A model generated the notes under the pieces. That model worked only from the letters and a program-made list of their open reading frames with translations, ran no database searches and had not been told where the DNA came from. A stretch of 64,000 nt of DNA from positions 558,001-622,000 of the forward strand of contig JADJHJ010000001.1 of NCBI GenBank assembly GCA_016707605.1, given 5' to 3'. Positions 52,270 to 63,286 of the stretch are shown here, piece by piece; within the stretch, counting starts at the first letter, position 1, and each line of letters opens with the position of its first letter. The translations under genes were made by a program, and so were the position numbers. This stretch comes from Candidatus Promineofilum glycogenicum (GTDB lineage Bacteria; Chloroflexota; Anaerolineae; Promineifilales; Promineifilaceae).

Positions 52270-52804
52270 CGATACCTTCCTCTTCGCCCACCACCGCCCC
52301 GGCTTCGACCAGCAGGCGGTCGATCTCCTCGGCGCGGTCGGGTTGAAGCTTCTTCAGCAGAACGGCCACGCCGTGGATGATCGCCTCCGGCCGCGGCGCG
52401 CAGCCGGGCACGTAGACGTCAACCGGGATGACCTCATCCACGCCGCCGAGGATGTTATAGCAGCCGCGAAACGCCCCGCCGGAGATGCTGCACGCGCCGA
52501 CGGCGACGACGAACTTCGGCTCCGGCATCTGGTCGTAGATGCGCCGCAACCGGTCGGCCGACTGGCGCGTCACCGGGCCGGTGCAGACCAGCACGTCGGC
52601 GTGGCGCGGGCTGCCCTGCAGCTTGACGCCCAGCCGCTCCAGGTCGTAGCGCGGCGTCAGCGTGGCCAGGATTTCGATGTCGCAGCCGTTGCACGAGCCG
52701 CTGTTGTAGTGCACCAGCCACGGCGAGTTGGCCAGCGACCAGTTGCGCAGCCGATCCAGCATGGTCCGCCAGCGCGGCGGCGATTGGGTCGTGATGGTGT
52801 CCAT
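52235..52804 (-). CDS. [NiFe] hydrogenase small subunit, NuoB/MbhJ-like
   Basis: ATG 52804 (MDTITTQSPPRWRTMLDRLR) is taken as start; upstream in-frame residues belong to an antisense stretch. The ~189-residue protein has the cluster ligands SCNGCDIE (Cys38, Cys41), VGACSISGGAF (Cys105) and VPGCAPRPE (Cys135), enough for the proximal [4Fe-4S] cluster facing the nickel site. The acidic C-terminal tail (~30 residues) is unusual in length. Confidence 0.92.
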   Translation of the reverse strand: MDTITTQSPPRWRTMLDRLRNWSLANSPWLVHYNSGSCNGCDIEILATLTPRYDLERLGVKLQGSPRHADVLVCTGPVTRQSADRLRRIYDQMPEPKFVVAVGACSISGGAFRGCYNILGGVDEVIPVDVYVPGCAPRPEAIIHGVAVLLKKLQPDRAEEIDRLLVEAGAVVGEEEGIDEPNAELLGAR

Positions 52805-52824
52805 ATTCGTATCGCTCGTTGCGA

Positions 52825-53166
52825 TTAACTCAACAACAAAATGATCAACGCCAACGCCAGGCCGCCCAGGTAGAGCAGCAGCGCCGTCCACAGCGCCGGG
52901 CCGAGGGCCGCGCCGCCGGCCAGCCCGGCCGTGGCCAGCACCAGCGCCCCCAGATGGAGCACGGCAAAGAACAGGGCGACGATGAAGAAGCGGCGATAGC
53001 CGGGCGCGGCCTTGCTCGTGGCCGCCACTTCACCGCCGGCGTAGAGACTCGACTGGGCCGCCGACGGCCGCCCGGCCGGGGCCAGCAGCCGGCCGAAGCC
53101 GAACAGCAGGGCCACCAGACCGATGTAGGCCAGCAAAGCGACCGGCGGAGTTAACATCACACTCAT
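52825..53166 (-). CDS. Small membrane subunit, NuoA-like
   Basis: The 113-residue protein starts MSVMLTPPVALLAYIG at ATG 53166 after GGGAGGTAG. It has three hydrophobic helices and a NuoA-like loop (SSLYAGGEVAATSKAAPGYR followed by FFIVALFFAVLHL), placed where complex I NuoA sits. NuoA-like subunits are not found in every group 4 hydrogenase, so this is informative for the subtype. Confidence 0.82.
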   Translation of the reverse strand: MSVMLTPPVALLAYIGLVALLFGFGRLLAPAGRPSAAQSSLYAGGEVAATSKAAPGYRRFFIVALFFAVLHLGALVLATAGLAGGAALGPALWTALLLYLGGLALALIILLLS

Positions 53167-53182
53167 TCCCCTACCTCCCACG

Positions 53183-54729
<1,547 letters not shown>

Positions 54730-54730
54730 A

Positions 54731-56548
54731 TCACACAACCCCCAGTAACACGAGTAGCAATAGGGCCACGGCCAGCAGGGCCAGCCCGGCGATATTCCAG
54801 TTCAATTGCCCCGTTTGCGTCCGTTGCAGCACGGCGGCCGTGCCGCGGGTGGCGTTGGCCACGGCGGCGGCGCTGTCGTTGAATAGCGCCTCAGCCCCAC
54901 CGATGGCTCGCCGCACTGTCGCGCCGCGCCCCGGTCGGGCCGTGCGCGCCAGCCATGCCCAGAGCAGGACGCTCAGCAGTGTGGCCGTCAGGACGACGGC
55001 CGTGGACAGACTGGCCGCGGTGTGGGCCGAAATCAGCTCCTCGACCGGCCAGTGGGGCAGCAGCCAGGCGGTGTGGAAGGGCAGGGTGGCCTGCATCCAC
55101 ACCGCGAACGGCTCGGCCAGCAGCCAGGCGAAGCAGGCCCCGGCGGCGAGGACGAACAGGGGCAGGAGGATGGCGTGTGGCGAGTGGCGAGTGGCGAGTG
55201 GCGTGTGCTGCTGGCTCCCCTGCTCCCCCGCTCCCCTGCTCCCCTGCGCTTCAGACGCTCTGAAGAAAACCAGCCAGCACATCCGGGCAACGTAGAAGGC
55301 GGTCAGGGCCGCGCCCAGCACCAGGGCCAGGTAGACGACCAGGCTCCGCTCCAGCGCCGTCTCCAGCAGAATCTCCTTGCTCCAGAAGCCGTTGAACAGC
55401 GGCAGCCCCATCAGCGCCGCCGCGCCGATGAGGAAGGGCACGGCCACGGCGCGCATCTCCGACCATAGACCGCCCATGCGCCGCATGTCGCGCGTGCCGG
55501 CGTGGTGGATGATGGCCCCCGCGCCCAGGAAGAGCAGCGCCTTGAAGATGGCGTGGCTAAACAGGTAGAACTGGCTCTCGAAGATCGCCCCCAGGCCGAC
55601 GCCCGTGACCATGAAGCCCAGTTGGCTGACGGTCGAATAGGCCAGGGTGCGCTTCAGGTCGTGGCCGGTCGTGGCCAGCAGCCCGGCCAGCAGCACCGAG
55701 GCCAGGCCGACGACGATCACGGCCGTCGTCCAGCCGGCCACCCCGGCGAAGGCGGGGTAGAAGCGGGCCAGCAGGTAGACGCCGGCGTTGACCATCGTCG
55801 CGGCGTGGATGAGGGCGCTGACCGGCGTCGGCGCTTCCATGGCGTCGGGCAGCCAGATGTGCAGCGGGAACTGGGCCGACTTGGCCATCGCCGCCAGCAG
55901 GAAGCCGAAGGCCACCACGGCCAACATGCCGCTGGGCAGATCGCCGAAGGCGGCCAGCAGCGTGCTGACCTGCAAGTCGGGCAAATAGGCCGAGGCGACC
56001 AGAATGCCCACCAGCAGCCCCACGCCGCCCAACTGGGTGATGATCAGCGCCTTGATGCCGGCGGCCACGGCTCGCGGATCATCGTTGTAGAAGGAGATGA
56101 GGGCGTAGGAGCAGAAGGCGGTCACTTCCCAGAAGAGGAACAGGAAAAGCAGGTTGCCGCTGAACACCAGGCCGCACATTGCCCCGATGAAGGCCAACAC
56201 CAGGGCGTAGTAGCGCCCCAGTTGCGCCTCCCCGGCCATGTAGCCGGCGGAGAAGATGACGGTCAGGCTGCCGATGCTGGTGGCGATGACGGCCAGGAAG
56301 ACGGCCAGACTGTCGGCCACAAAGGTCAGGTCGCCGATGAACGGGCCAAACGGCAGGCGCAGGGCGGCCTCGGCCGTCGTCTGCCAGCGCGCCGCCGGCA
56401 GCAACAGCAGCGCCGCCCCGGCGGCGACGAGGGCCGCAACGGCCGCCAGGGCGTGCTGGGCGCGCGGCCGCCGGTCGCCGATCAGCCACACCAGCAGCGC
56501 CCCGACCCACGGCGCGCCGATGGCGGTGAGAATGAGAGACGGAGTCAT
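54731..56548 (-). CDS. Antiporter-like membrane subunit, NuoL/MrpA-like, with repeat-encoded insertion
   Basis: The 605-residue protein has the NuoL core: LLFLFLFWEVTAFCSYALIS, AMAKSAQFPLHIWLPDAMEA then PTPVSALIHAATMVNAGVYL, and RTLAYSTVSQLGFMVTGVG. After helix YVARMCWLVFFR lies a hydrophilic stretch (residues ~431-459: SEAQGSRGAGEQGSQQHTPL and on) encoded by a repeat at 55172-55258; the next helix (ILLPLFVLAAGACFAWLLAE) follows at once. The insertion therefore sits in an inter-helix loop. It is the second pumping subunit of the complex. Confidence 0.9.
   Translation of the reverse strand: MTPSLILTAIGAPWVGALLVWLIGDRRPRAQHALAAVAALVAAGAALLLLPAARWQTTAEAALRLPFGPFIGDLTFVADSLAVFLAVIATSIGSLTVIFSAGYMAGEAQLGRYYALVLAFIGAMCGLVFSGNLLFLFLFWEVTAFCSYALISFYNDDPRAVAAGIKALIITQLGGVGLLVGILVASAYLPDLQVSTLLAAFGDLPSGMLAVVAFGFLLAAMAKSAQFPLHIWLPDAMEAPTPVSALIHAATMVNAGVYLLARFYPAFAGVAGWTTAVIVVGLASVLLAGLLATTGHDLKRTLAYSTVSQLGFMVTGVGLGAIFESQFYLFSHAIFKALLFLGAGAIIHHAGTRDMRRMGGLWSEMRAVAVPFLIGAAALMGLPLFNGFWSKEILLETALERSLVVYLALVLGAALTAFYVARMCWLVFFRASEAQGSRGAGEQGSQQHTPLATRHSPHAILLPLFVLAAGACFAWLLAEPFAVWMQATLPFHTAWLLPHWPVEELISAHTAASLSTAVVLTATLLSVLLWAWLARTARPGRGATVRRAIGGAEALFNDSAAAVANATRGTAAVLQRTQTGQLNWNIAGLALLAVALLLLVLLGVV
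55172..55258. repeat. GAGTGGC / GGGGAGCAGGGGAGC repeat inside the NuoL-like gene
   Basis: On the + strand GTGTGGCGAGTGGCGAGTGG units are followed by CCCTGCTCCCCCGCTCCCCT units. Related CGCCACC or GGCGAGTGGC units occur at 50570 and 60540. It is in frame, adding ~29 residues to the protein. Confidence 0.8.
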
Positions 56549-56562
56549 AGCGATTCCTTAAC

Positions 56563-56608
56563 CAGAGAAACCACAGATTCCACAGATTTCAACAGCAAAT
56601 AATCTGTG
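56563..56608. repeat. Short copy of the CAGATT-type repeat
   Basis: AGAAACCACAGATTCCACAG and the following ATTTC and AATCTGTGT form an incomplete palindrome. It separates the NuoL-like and NuoK-like genes of the hydrogenase operon. Confidence 0.75.
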
Positions 56609-56616
56609 TCCCCTAC

Positions 56617-56922
56617 TTAGTGGCGCAACTGCGCCAGGTCGGCCGCGTCCAGCGTCCCCGTCCGGCGCTTGATCTGGACGATGAGCGCCAGGGCCAGGAC
56701 GGCGGAGATGGTATCCACGACGATGACGGTCAGGGCGATGCTCTGGGCCAGGTTGATCTGCCCGACGGCGTCCCCGGCGGCGACGAGGGCCAGCAGAGCC
56801 GCCTTGACCATGATTTGCAGGGCGATGACGACCTTGATCAGATGGCGGCTGATGAGCAGCCCGTAGAGGCCCACGCCCAGTAGCAGAACAACGCCGGCAA
56901 TGGATAGCTGCAACGGGGTCAT
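56617..56922 (-). CDS. Small membrane subunit, NuoK/MrpC/MbhG-like
   Basis: The 101-residue protein starts MTPLQLSIAGVVLLLGVG at ATG 56922, overlapping the upstream stop (ATGA). It has three helices and the family pattern GLLISRHLIKVVIALQIMVK and INLAQSIALTVIVVDTISAVL. The frame stays open upstream to 57372 but that part is a shadow of the neighbouring gene. Confidence 0.9.
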   Translation of the reverse strand: MTPLQLSIAGVVLLLGVGLYGLLISRHLIKVVIALQIMVKAALLALVAAGDAVGQINLAQSIALTVIVVDTISAVLALALIVQIKRRTGTLDAADLAQLRH

Positions 56923-57410
56923 TGGTGCGCCTCCACGGCCGGCGACTCCGGCGCGCGCGTCTCGCCCAACAGGCTGAGCACGCCCATGACGCCGGTGATG
57001 ACCACCACCATCTGCACCACCAGATCGAGTTGCCGATTGTCCCAGACCTGAGCGACAAACGGCGCATCGGCGGCCACCTGGCGGACGGCGGGCAGGGCGG
57101 GCAGCAGCAGCCACAGCAGCGCGCCGCCGGCCACGACGACCAGCAGCCAGGCGAACGGCCGCGGCACCAGCGCCGCCGGCATCGCCTCGTCTTCGGCCAT
57201 GCTGATGGCGAAGGCCAGCAAGACGGTGATGAGGCCCGCGCCGACACTCAACTCGACGACGGCCAGCTCCGGTGCGCCCAAACGGTAGAAGAGGATGGAG
57301 ACGACCGCGCTGAGGGCGGCCAACCACAGGGCAGCGTGCAGCGGTCGGGTGCGAACCGCCATTCCCGCACATAGCCCGGCAAGAAGAAGCAGTAACACGT
57401 GAAGCGACAT
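56919..57410 (-). CDS. MrpB/DUF4040-type membrane subunit (MbhD/E-like)
   Basis: The 163-residue protein starts at ATG 57410 after a near-perfect AGGAGGTGA. Its N-terminal half (RPLHAALWLAALSAVVSILF, APELAVVELSVGAGL) is a DUF4040 domain as in MbhD and MrpB; the C-terminal half has a further helix (VVQMVVVITGVMGVLSLLGE). It is the promoter-proximal gene of the hydrogenase operon. Confidence 0.85.
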   Translation of the reverse strand: MSLHVLLLLLAGLCAGMAVRTRPLHAALWLAALSAVVSILFYRLGAPELAVVELSVGAGLITVLLAFAISMAEDEAMPAALVPRPFAWLLVVVAGGALLWLLLPALPAVRQVAADAPFVAQVWDNRQLDLVVQMVVVITGVMGVLSLLGETRAPESPAVEAHQ

Positions 57411-57707
<297 letters not shown>

Positions 57708-58334
57708 ATGAGCCAGAAGAAAATACAGTTAATCGTATTCGTCATCCTACTAGCCGGACAGGCAAGTTGTCGCACGGAAGAAGCCCCGCAGCGCAGCTTT
57801 GACTCTTCTGACCTGTTATTGACGCTTGATGGCCTCCCGGAAAACTATCGAGTAGCGGACCTGCCGCAGCCGATGGGGCCGGATAGTCCTATTGCTATGG
57901 GTGACCCAGATGATAGCTACACTACCTTCCATACAGTGGATGATGGGCATCTCGCAGCCATCGCTCGCGTCTATCGCTTTTACACGATATCGAAAGCAGA
58001 GGGCTGGTACGATACCCATTTATCGCTTGAGTTCGCGGTTGCCACCCGCGATGTACCCTGGTCGACCCCGTCTGACTTAATCTATGCTAGTCCTTATACG
58101 AATCGCTTTCAACTCGGGTGTACTCTCGTAGGAGTAGATAGACAAGAAGTATGCAAAATCATGGCCCAGTATGAAGAGTTCGTAGCGATTTTTCATTCAA
58201 CGATTGGGGAAAGCACTATGAATGTCGCTCAGTTTAATGCTGCCGTAGGTCATATCGATGAGAGGTTAGCGGAATTTCTGGAACTACAACCGCTCAGCAA
58301 GAGAAACAACCGAATTAATCTAACCGAACAATAG
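57708..58334 (+). CDS. Putative lipoprotein of unknown function, copy 1
   Basis: The 208-residue product starts MSQKKIQLIVFVILLAGQAS with a lipobox AGQASC. The mature protein has no recognised domain; SPYTNRFQLGC, IMAQYEEFVAIFHSTI and MNVAQFNAAVGHIDERLAEF are shared with the next gene. The gene is visibly poorer in GC than the window and uses AT-ending codons freely, suggesting recent acquisition. Confidence 0.75.
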   Translation: MSQKKIQLIVFVILLAGQASCRTEEAPQRSFDSSDLLLTLDGLPENYRVADLPQPMGPDSPIAMGDPDDSYTTFHTVDDGHLAAIARVYRFYTISKAEGWYDTHLSLEFAVATRDVPWSTPSDLIYASPYTNRFQLGCTLVGVDRQEVCKIMAQYEEFVAIFHSTIGESTMNVAQFNAAVGHIDERLAEFLELQPLSKRNNRINLTEQ

Positions 58335-58449
58335 TGACGTTCCCCGCGTGACTAGAACAATACGTTGCTATTAACCCCGTTCCTCCTCTACGCTGAGCAT
58401 TACTGAGACAATTGAGACAGGCGCGTGATTTACAAGTAGGTTTCCCCCC

Positions 58450-59017
58450 ATGAAAAAGAAGCTCCTTTACATAGGCAGTATAGGCCTGATTAGCCCTGAC
58501 TGTGTCATGACCACGCCCCTTTACCGCTTTCGACCTGCTGATAGGCGAAGATGCTCTACCGATCTATTGGCAGGTAGACGGGACGCCGGTTTCCCCGTTA
58601 AATGAAGGGGATGAAGACGATAGCTATTTAGTTTTCATTGCTGCTAATAGCGATGCAATGGCTGCACAGACTATATATAGGCTGCCCTCGCGCAAAACGG
58701 CTGAGAGCGTATATGATGCCGAGCTGCCATATCTCTTCAGAGATGAGTCGATTGTCCGTGACAGCGCGTGGCAAATACCGGATCAACTTTCCTACGTCAG
58801 TCCTTATACCAATCGCCAGCACATGGCGTGTACGACCTATTCCAGCCTCTATATTTGCCAATATTTAGCGCAGTATGAAGAGTTCGTGACTGTCTTTTCT
58901 TCCTACATTGACGAGCGCGTTATGACACTTGAACAGTTCAATGGGGTCGTGCAACAGATTGATCAGAGATTTGCCCAACTTCTCCAACTGTCTCCCTTAT
59001 CAGACAATAGCAATTAA
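58450..59017 (+). pseudogene. Putative lipoprotein, copy 2, frameshifted in the signal region
   Basis: The frame from ATG 58450 (MKKKLLYIGSIGLISPDCVM) ends early; shifting by one base near 58510-58525 gives a long frame (FDLLIGEDALPIYWQVDG ... SPLSDNSN) paralogous to copy 1. Shared blocks are SYVSPYTNR, LAQYEEFVTVFSSYIDERVM and EQFNGVVQQIDQRFAQLL. Copy 2 has the same low-GC character. It is either a decayed duplicate or another one-base error. Confidence 0.7.
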
Positions 59018-59239
59018 AGCACCTCGACATCTTCCATCCTTTCCCCGGCTACAAGCGAGAAGTGACGCAGGCAGGGCAGTGACGGAACGAGCAACGTTAC
59101 GGCGCTGGACAACATGCAATACTACCGGCGGCATCCTCACCGGCCACATCCACAACAATACCGGCTACTTGCCGACGGATAGAGCCGTGGAGCTGATCGT
59201 TGCCTCCTCAGGAATCAGCCCTGAAGTTCCGAACCGACG

Positions 59240-60577
59240 CTAGAAGGTTGTATCGACGAGCGGTAAAGAGGCCGTGGCCGCCAGGGGCGGGGCGCTATAG
59301 CCCAGCAGCTCGTCATAGACGCCCACCAGCCGCGCGGCAATGATGGCCCAATCGAACTGTTCGGCGTAGCGCCGCGCCGCCTGGCCCATCGCTTCGCGGC
59401 AATCCACGTCGGCCAGCAGCGTGTAGAGGCGCTCGGCCAGCGCTTCGGGGTCGCGCGAGGGGACGTGGTAGCCGGTCAGCCCGTCCTGCACCAGGAAGGC
59501 CAGCCCGCCCACTTCCGAGGCGATCACCGGCCGGCCCATGGCCATCGCCTCTAACGCCACCATGCCGAAGCTCTCGTAGTGCGAGGGCATGACGACCACC
59601 TCGGCCGCGGCGTAGTAGCAGGGCAGCACGTTCTGATCCTTGGCCCCCAGAAAGACGACCACGTCGTGGATGTCCAGCTCCTGCCGCAGCGCCTGGAGCC
59701 GGGCCATCTCCGCGTCGGGCGAATCGGCCCACGGGTCGCCGCCGATGATGGCCACGCAGGTGTTCTCGACCGCCGCCGGATAGCGCTCCTTCAGCAGGGC
59801 CATCGCCCGCATGAGGGTGTCCACCCCCTTCAGCGGCTCGATGCGCCCGGCGAACATGATGTTGTTGTCGCCACAGGGGATGCCGACGCAGCGCTTGGCC
59901 TCAACGCGGTCAATGGGCCGGAAGCGCCGCAAGTCAACGCCGGGCGGGATGATCGCCACCTTGCCCGCGTCGCCCCCGTAGAGCCAGATGAGCTGGGCCT
60001 GCTCGGCCGGGGTGGCGGCGATGATGCGGTCGGCCACGCGCAGGACGTGGCTCTCGCCGTCGATGCGCGCCTGCGGGGCGCGTTCGGCCGCGTCCTGGGC
60101 GATGCGGTTTTTCATGTGGCCCAGGGTGTGGAACATGTGCACCACCGGCAGGTCGCCCCACGCCCCTTTCAGCTTCTCGGCCACCAGGCCCGACAGCCAG
60201 TAGTGGCTGTGGATGAGGTCGTAGTGCAGCCCCTCGGCGGCGGCGAAGGCGGCCACGCCGGCGGCGAACTCGTCCAGATAGTCGCCCACCTCGGCCACGG
60301 GGATGGGGGCTTCCGGCCCGGCGGGGATGTGGATGACCCGCGCCCGCTCGCCCAGATCGTGGACGACCATCGGCACGCAGTCGTCCTGCGAACGGGTGAA
60401 TACGTCCACGTGCAGCCCCATGCGCCCCAGTTCGGCGCTCAGGTCGCGGACGTAGACGTTCATGCCGCCCGTCTTCTTGCCGCCCAGCATGGCCAGCGGG
60501 CAGGTGTGAACGCTGAGCATGGCGATGCGTAAGGGGGCGTGTGGCGTGTGGCGGGTGGCGGGTGGCGAGTCGAACAT
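59240..60577 (-). CDS. Glycosyltransferase family 4 (MshA/sucrose-phosphate-synthase-like)
   Basis: The 445-residue enzyme has the GT4 two-Rossmann layout: MLGGKKTGGMNVYVRDLSAE at the N-terminus, IHSHYWLSGLVAEKLKGAWG, IIPPGVDLRRFRP, MFAGRIEPLKGVDTLMRAM and the C-terminal EX7E region PSHYESFGMVALEAMAMGRP. It resembles D-inositol-3-phosphate glycosyltransferases, but in this phylum it may act in sucrose/trehalose-like solute or glycolipid synthesis. The first ~14 residues (MFDSPPATRHTPHA) are encoded by a repeat, so the native start may be elsewhere, for example MLSVHTCPLAML. Confidence 0.9.
   Translation of the reverse strand: MFDSPPATRHTPHAPLRIAMLSVHTCPLAMLGGKKTGGMNVYVRDLSAELGRMGLHVDVFTRSQDDCVPMVVHDLGERARVIHIPAGPEAPIPVAEVGDYLDEFAAGVAAFAAAEGLHYDLIHSHYWLSGLVAEKLKGAWGDLPVVHMFHTLGHMKNRIAQDAAERAPQARIDGESHVLRVADRIIAATPAEQAQLIWLYGGDAGKVAIIPPGVDLRRFRPIDRVEAKRCVGIPCGDNNIMFAGRIEPLKGVDTLMRAMALLKERYPAAVENTCVAIIGGDPWADSPDAEMARLQALRQELDIHDVVVFLGAKDQNVLPCYYAAAEVVVMPSHYESFGMVALEAMAMGRPVIASEVGGLAFLVQDGLTGYHVPSRDPEALAERLYTLLADVDCREAMGQAARRYAEQFDWAIIAARLVGVYDELLGYSAPPLAATASLPLVDTTF
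60535..60577. repeat. GTGTGGCGGGTGGCG repeat at the start of the glycosyltransferase gene
   Basis: GCGTGTGGCGTGTGGCGGGT followed by GGCGGGTGGCGAGTCG is a tandem of 7-8 bp units of the same family as those at 55172 and 50570. It supplies the apparent start codon and first residues of the leftward gene. Confidence 0.75.
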
Positions 60578-60595
60578 GGATGGATATTCCTTCAG

Positions 60596-61599
60596 TTAGA
60601 GCGAGCGGCGAAGTGTGAGGTGATAGATGGGGCGGTCGACCGCGCCGAAGCGGTACTTGTACTCTTCGTTGCCGCGCAGGAAGTCGAACTCAGAGCGGCC
60701 GAGGGCGATGGCCCGTTCGATGGCCGCGGCGGTCAGGACGACGCCGGGGCTGAGGGCGGCAAAGGCGGCCGGGTCGAGGCCGGAGTTGTAGACCCAGATG
60801 CGGTCGCGGTAGTCGAAGTTGAACAGCGCCGCCGCCGCCCGCCCCTCCACGCCGCAGAAGAGCAGTTGCAGCGTGCCCGCCGCCTGCGCCGCGCGGGCCA
60901 CGTCGTGGAAGACGGCCCGCCGCCCTTCGTTCAGCCAGTCGCGCTTCTCGAAGGTGCTCTTTTGCAGCAGGTCGAGGAATTGGGTCATGGCCGCATCCAC
61001 GTCGTCATCCGGCCCGACGGCCGTCGTCGTCAGATCGGCCGCCTCGGCGCGGCGCAGCTTGCGGCTGACTCGCGCCGCTGCTTGCTGTCGAGGCTCGCCA
61101 GATAGGCGTCGAATGTGTCGGGCAGGGTGATGGTGGGGCAGACTTCGGCTTGTTCTTCGTGGAGGGCGTAGCCGCGCTCGGCGGCCAGGGCGGGCAGGAT
61201 GGCGCGGGTGGGGGAGTCGTGGGGGACGTTACACAGATCGAGGCTCGTCCACGCCGGCGACGTGACCGATTCGAGACACGACAGCACCTCGGCCCAGGCC
61301 GCGGCGGCCTGTTCGGCCGGGGCGATGAGGTCGAGGTAGTCCGTCTCTTCGACGCAGCCGTTGAAGCGCAGCGTGCCGTCGAGGGCAAAGAAGCAGCCGA
61401 TGGCCGCCAGCGTCCCGGCTTCGTCGCGAGCGGCGACGGTCAGCAGCGTGCTGCCCGGCGGATGCAGGTACGTCCACCAGGCGCGCTGGTAGGCTAACGT
61501 TTGGAACGGCGTATCGGTCATGCCGCGCCCGGCCAGGGCATCCCACTCGGCCGCCAGCGCGTCAAAGGCCCCTTCGCCCACGTACAACTCAGTTGACAT
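60596..61599 (-). CDS. GNAT/FemAB-like acyltransferase (BioF2-type), one-base frameshift
   Basis: The start ATG 61599 (MSTELYVGEGAFDALAAEWD) follows GAGGG by 8 nt. The N-terminal half (DTPFQTLAYQRAWWTYLHPP, DYLDLIAPAEQAAAAWAEVL) and the C-terminal half (LQLLFCGVEGRAAAALFNFD, IERAIALGRSEFDFLRGNEE, YKYRFGA) are those of the acetyltransferases annotated as cellulose-biosynthesis CelD/BcsL-like. The frame breaks near 61068-61072 within LASLDSKQRRE; adding one base restores VSRKLRRAEAADLTTTAVGP. It probably modifies a cell-surface polysaccharide or peptide. It lies next to a glycosyltransferase. Confidence 0.83.
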
Positions 61600-61679
61600 A
61601 AACATCCCTCTTGCCCGCGTCACTCACTGCCTGAATTATAGCCCGTCGCTATCGGGGACGATATAGGAGGAGTATCAGA

Positions 61680-61822
61680 ATTGTGGCACAGGATTCTTAT
61701 CCTGTGTCCTATAGTGCGGAGTGCCGCAGAGCACAGGATAAGACGTGCGCGAAGTGTGGCACAGGATTCTTATCCTGTGTCCCATCGTGCACAGAGCACA
61801 GGATAAGAATCCTGTGCTACAA
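61680..61822. repeat. Repeat of GGCACAGGATTCTTATCCTG palindromes
   Basis: Three copies of the palindrome ACAGGATTCTTATCCTGT or half-copies occur with alternating orientation, linked by GTGCGGAGTGCCGCAGAGCA-type spacers. The right end includes the stop codon (CTA 61817-61819) of the leftward amylase gene. Confidence 0.9.
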
Positions 61823-63286
61823 GGCGGCCGATGACCAGACCCGCCCGCTGCGCGGCGGCATGTTGATCGTCTCGCCGCCCCGCAGCGGCCGGCCCAATGC
61901 CGCCCCAACCGTCTCCTCGCCCAGCGCCGCGCCGAAGTCGTCCGGCAACTGGAAGCTGGCCGGCCGCCGCGCGGCGTTGACGGCCACGACGACGCGCTCA
62001 TCGCCCAGACGGCGCTCGTAGACGGCCAGCCGCGAGGTTGCGTGCAGAGGGCGAAACTCGCCGCGCCGCAGGGCGACCAGCCGCCGCCGCAGCGCCGCCA
62101 GCCGGCGCACTTCGGCCAGCAGGTCGTGGTTCCACGACTCCGGCTCGTGCCACGGGAACGCCTTGCGGCAGTAGGGGTCGCTGCGGCCGTTGAGGCCGAT
62201 CTCGTCGCCATAGTAGATGTTGGGCGCGCCGGGCGCGGTCATCTGGCACAGGAAGGCCAGGGCCACCGTCTGCGGGTCGTCGTTGGCCAGGGTCATGACC
62301 CGCGGCGTGTCGTGGCTGCCCAGCATTGTCAGTTGGGCGAAGGCGATCTCGGGGTGGTAGAGCTTGTTTATAATGTGGTCCAGTTCGCGATTGAAGCCTG
62401 GGCCGTCAAGCCGCGGGATTTGGCCATAGCCCATCGTGCGCGTCTGCGTCTGGTCGAGGTCGCGGCCGACGAGGAAGCCCAGCACAGCGCGGGTGAACAG
62501 GTAGTTCATCTGCGCGTCGAACTGATCCCCCTTCAGCCAGCGCTGGGCCGGCTTCCACAGTTCGGCCACGATGTAGGCCTCGGGGTTGACCGCCTTGCAG
62601 CGGCGGCGAAACTCGCGCCAGAACTCATCATCGTCGATCTCGTTGGGCACGTCCAGCCGCCAGCCGTCGATGCCCTGCTCCAGCCAGTAGGTGCCCACGT
62701 CCCACAGGAACTCGCGCACGGCCGGGTTGTCGGTGTTGAACTTGGGCAGCGAGGCGATGTCCCACCAGGCGCTGTAGTTGGGGCGCTCGCCGGGCGTGTA
62801 GGCGTTCAGCGGCCACTCGTTGACGTGGAACCAGTCGACGTAGGGCGACTCGGCCCCGACTTCCAGCAGGTGGTGGAACTGGAACAGGCCGCGGCTGCAA
62901 TGGTTGAAGACGCCGTCGAGCACGACGCGGATGCCGCGGGCGTGGGCGGCGTCGAGAAAGCGGGCGAAGCCGGTGTTGCCACCCAGCAGCGGATCGACCT
63001 GGTAATAGTCGTGGGCGATGTAGCGGTGGTTGGCGGCCGAGGCGAAGATGGGGTTGAGGTAGATGGCGTTGACGCCCAACTCGGCCAGATAGTCGAAGCG
63101 CTGGGCGATGCCGGCCAGGTTGCCGCCCTGGAAGCTGTGGGAGGTCGGCGGGCTGCCCCAGGCCTGGAACTGCACGCCGCCGCCGGCCGCGCCGGCGCTG
63201 TCGTCGTCCGGGTCGCGGGCAAAGCGGTCGGGGAAGATCTGATAGAAGATAGCATCTTTAACCCAGTCGGGGGTCACAACGTTCAT
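61817..63286 (-). CDS. GH13 alpha-amylase-family enzyme (neopullulanase/cyclomaltodextrinase-like)
   Basis: The 489-residue enzyme starts MNVVTPDWVKDAIFYQIFPD after CAGGAGACAGG. The four GH13 regions are visible: VVLDGVFNH, GWRLDVPNEI (nucleophile Asp), YIVAELWKP (acid/base Glu) and LGSHDTPR (third Asp). It lacks the extra N-terminal domain of many neopullulanases and has no signal peptide, so it acts on maltodextrins in the cytosol. The short C-terminal beta-domain ends WSSAAL inside a palindromic repeat. Confidence 0.93.
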   Translation of the reverse strand: MNVVTPDWVKDAIFYQIFPDRFARDPDDDSAGAAGGGVQFQAWGSPPTSHSFQGGNLAGIAQRFDYLAELGVNAIYLNPIFASAANHRYIAHDYYQVDPLLGGNTGFARFLDAAHARGIRVVLDGVFNHCSRGLFQFHHLLEVGAESPYVDWFHVNEWPLNAYTPGERPNYSAWWDIASLPKFNTDNPAVREFLWDVGTYWLEQGIDGWRLDVPNEIDDDEFWREFRRRCKAVNPEAYIVAELWKPAQRWLKGDQFDAQMNYLFTRAVLGFLVGRDLDQTQTRTMGYGQIPRLDGPGFNRELDHIINKLYHPEIAFAQLTMLGSHDTPRVMTLANDDPQTVALAFLCQMTAPGAPNIYYGDEIGLNGRSDPYCRKAFPWHEPESWNHDLLAEVRRLAALRRRLVALRRGEFRPLHATSRLAVYERRLGDERVVVAVNAARRPASFQLPDDFGAALGEETVGAALGRPLRGGETINMPPRSGRVWSSAAL

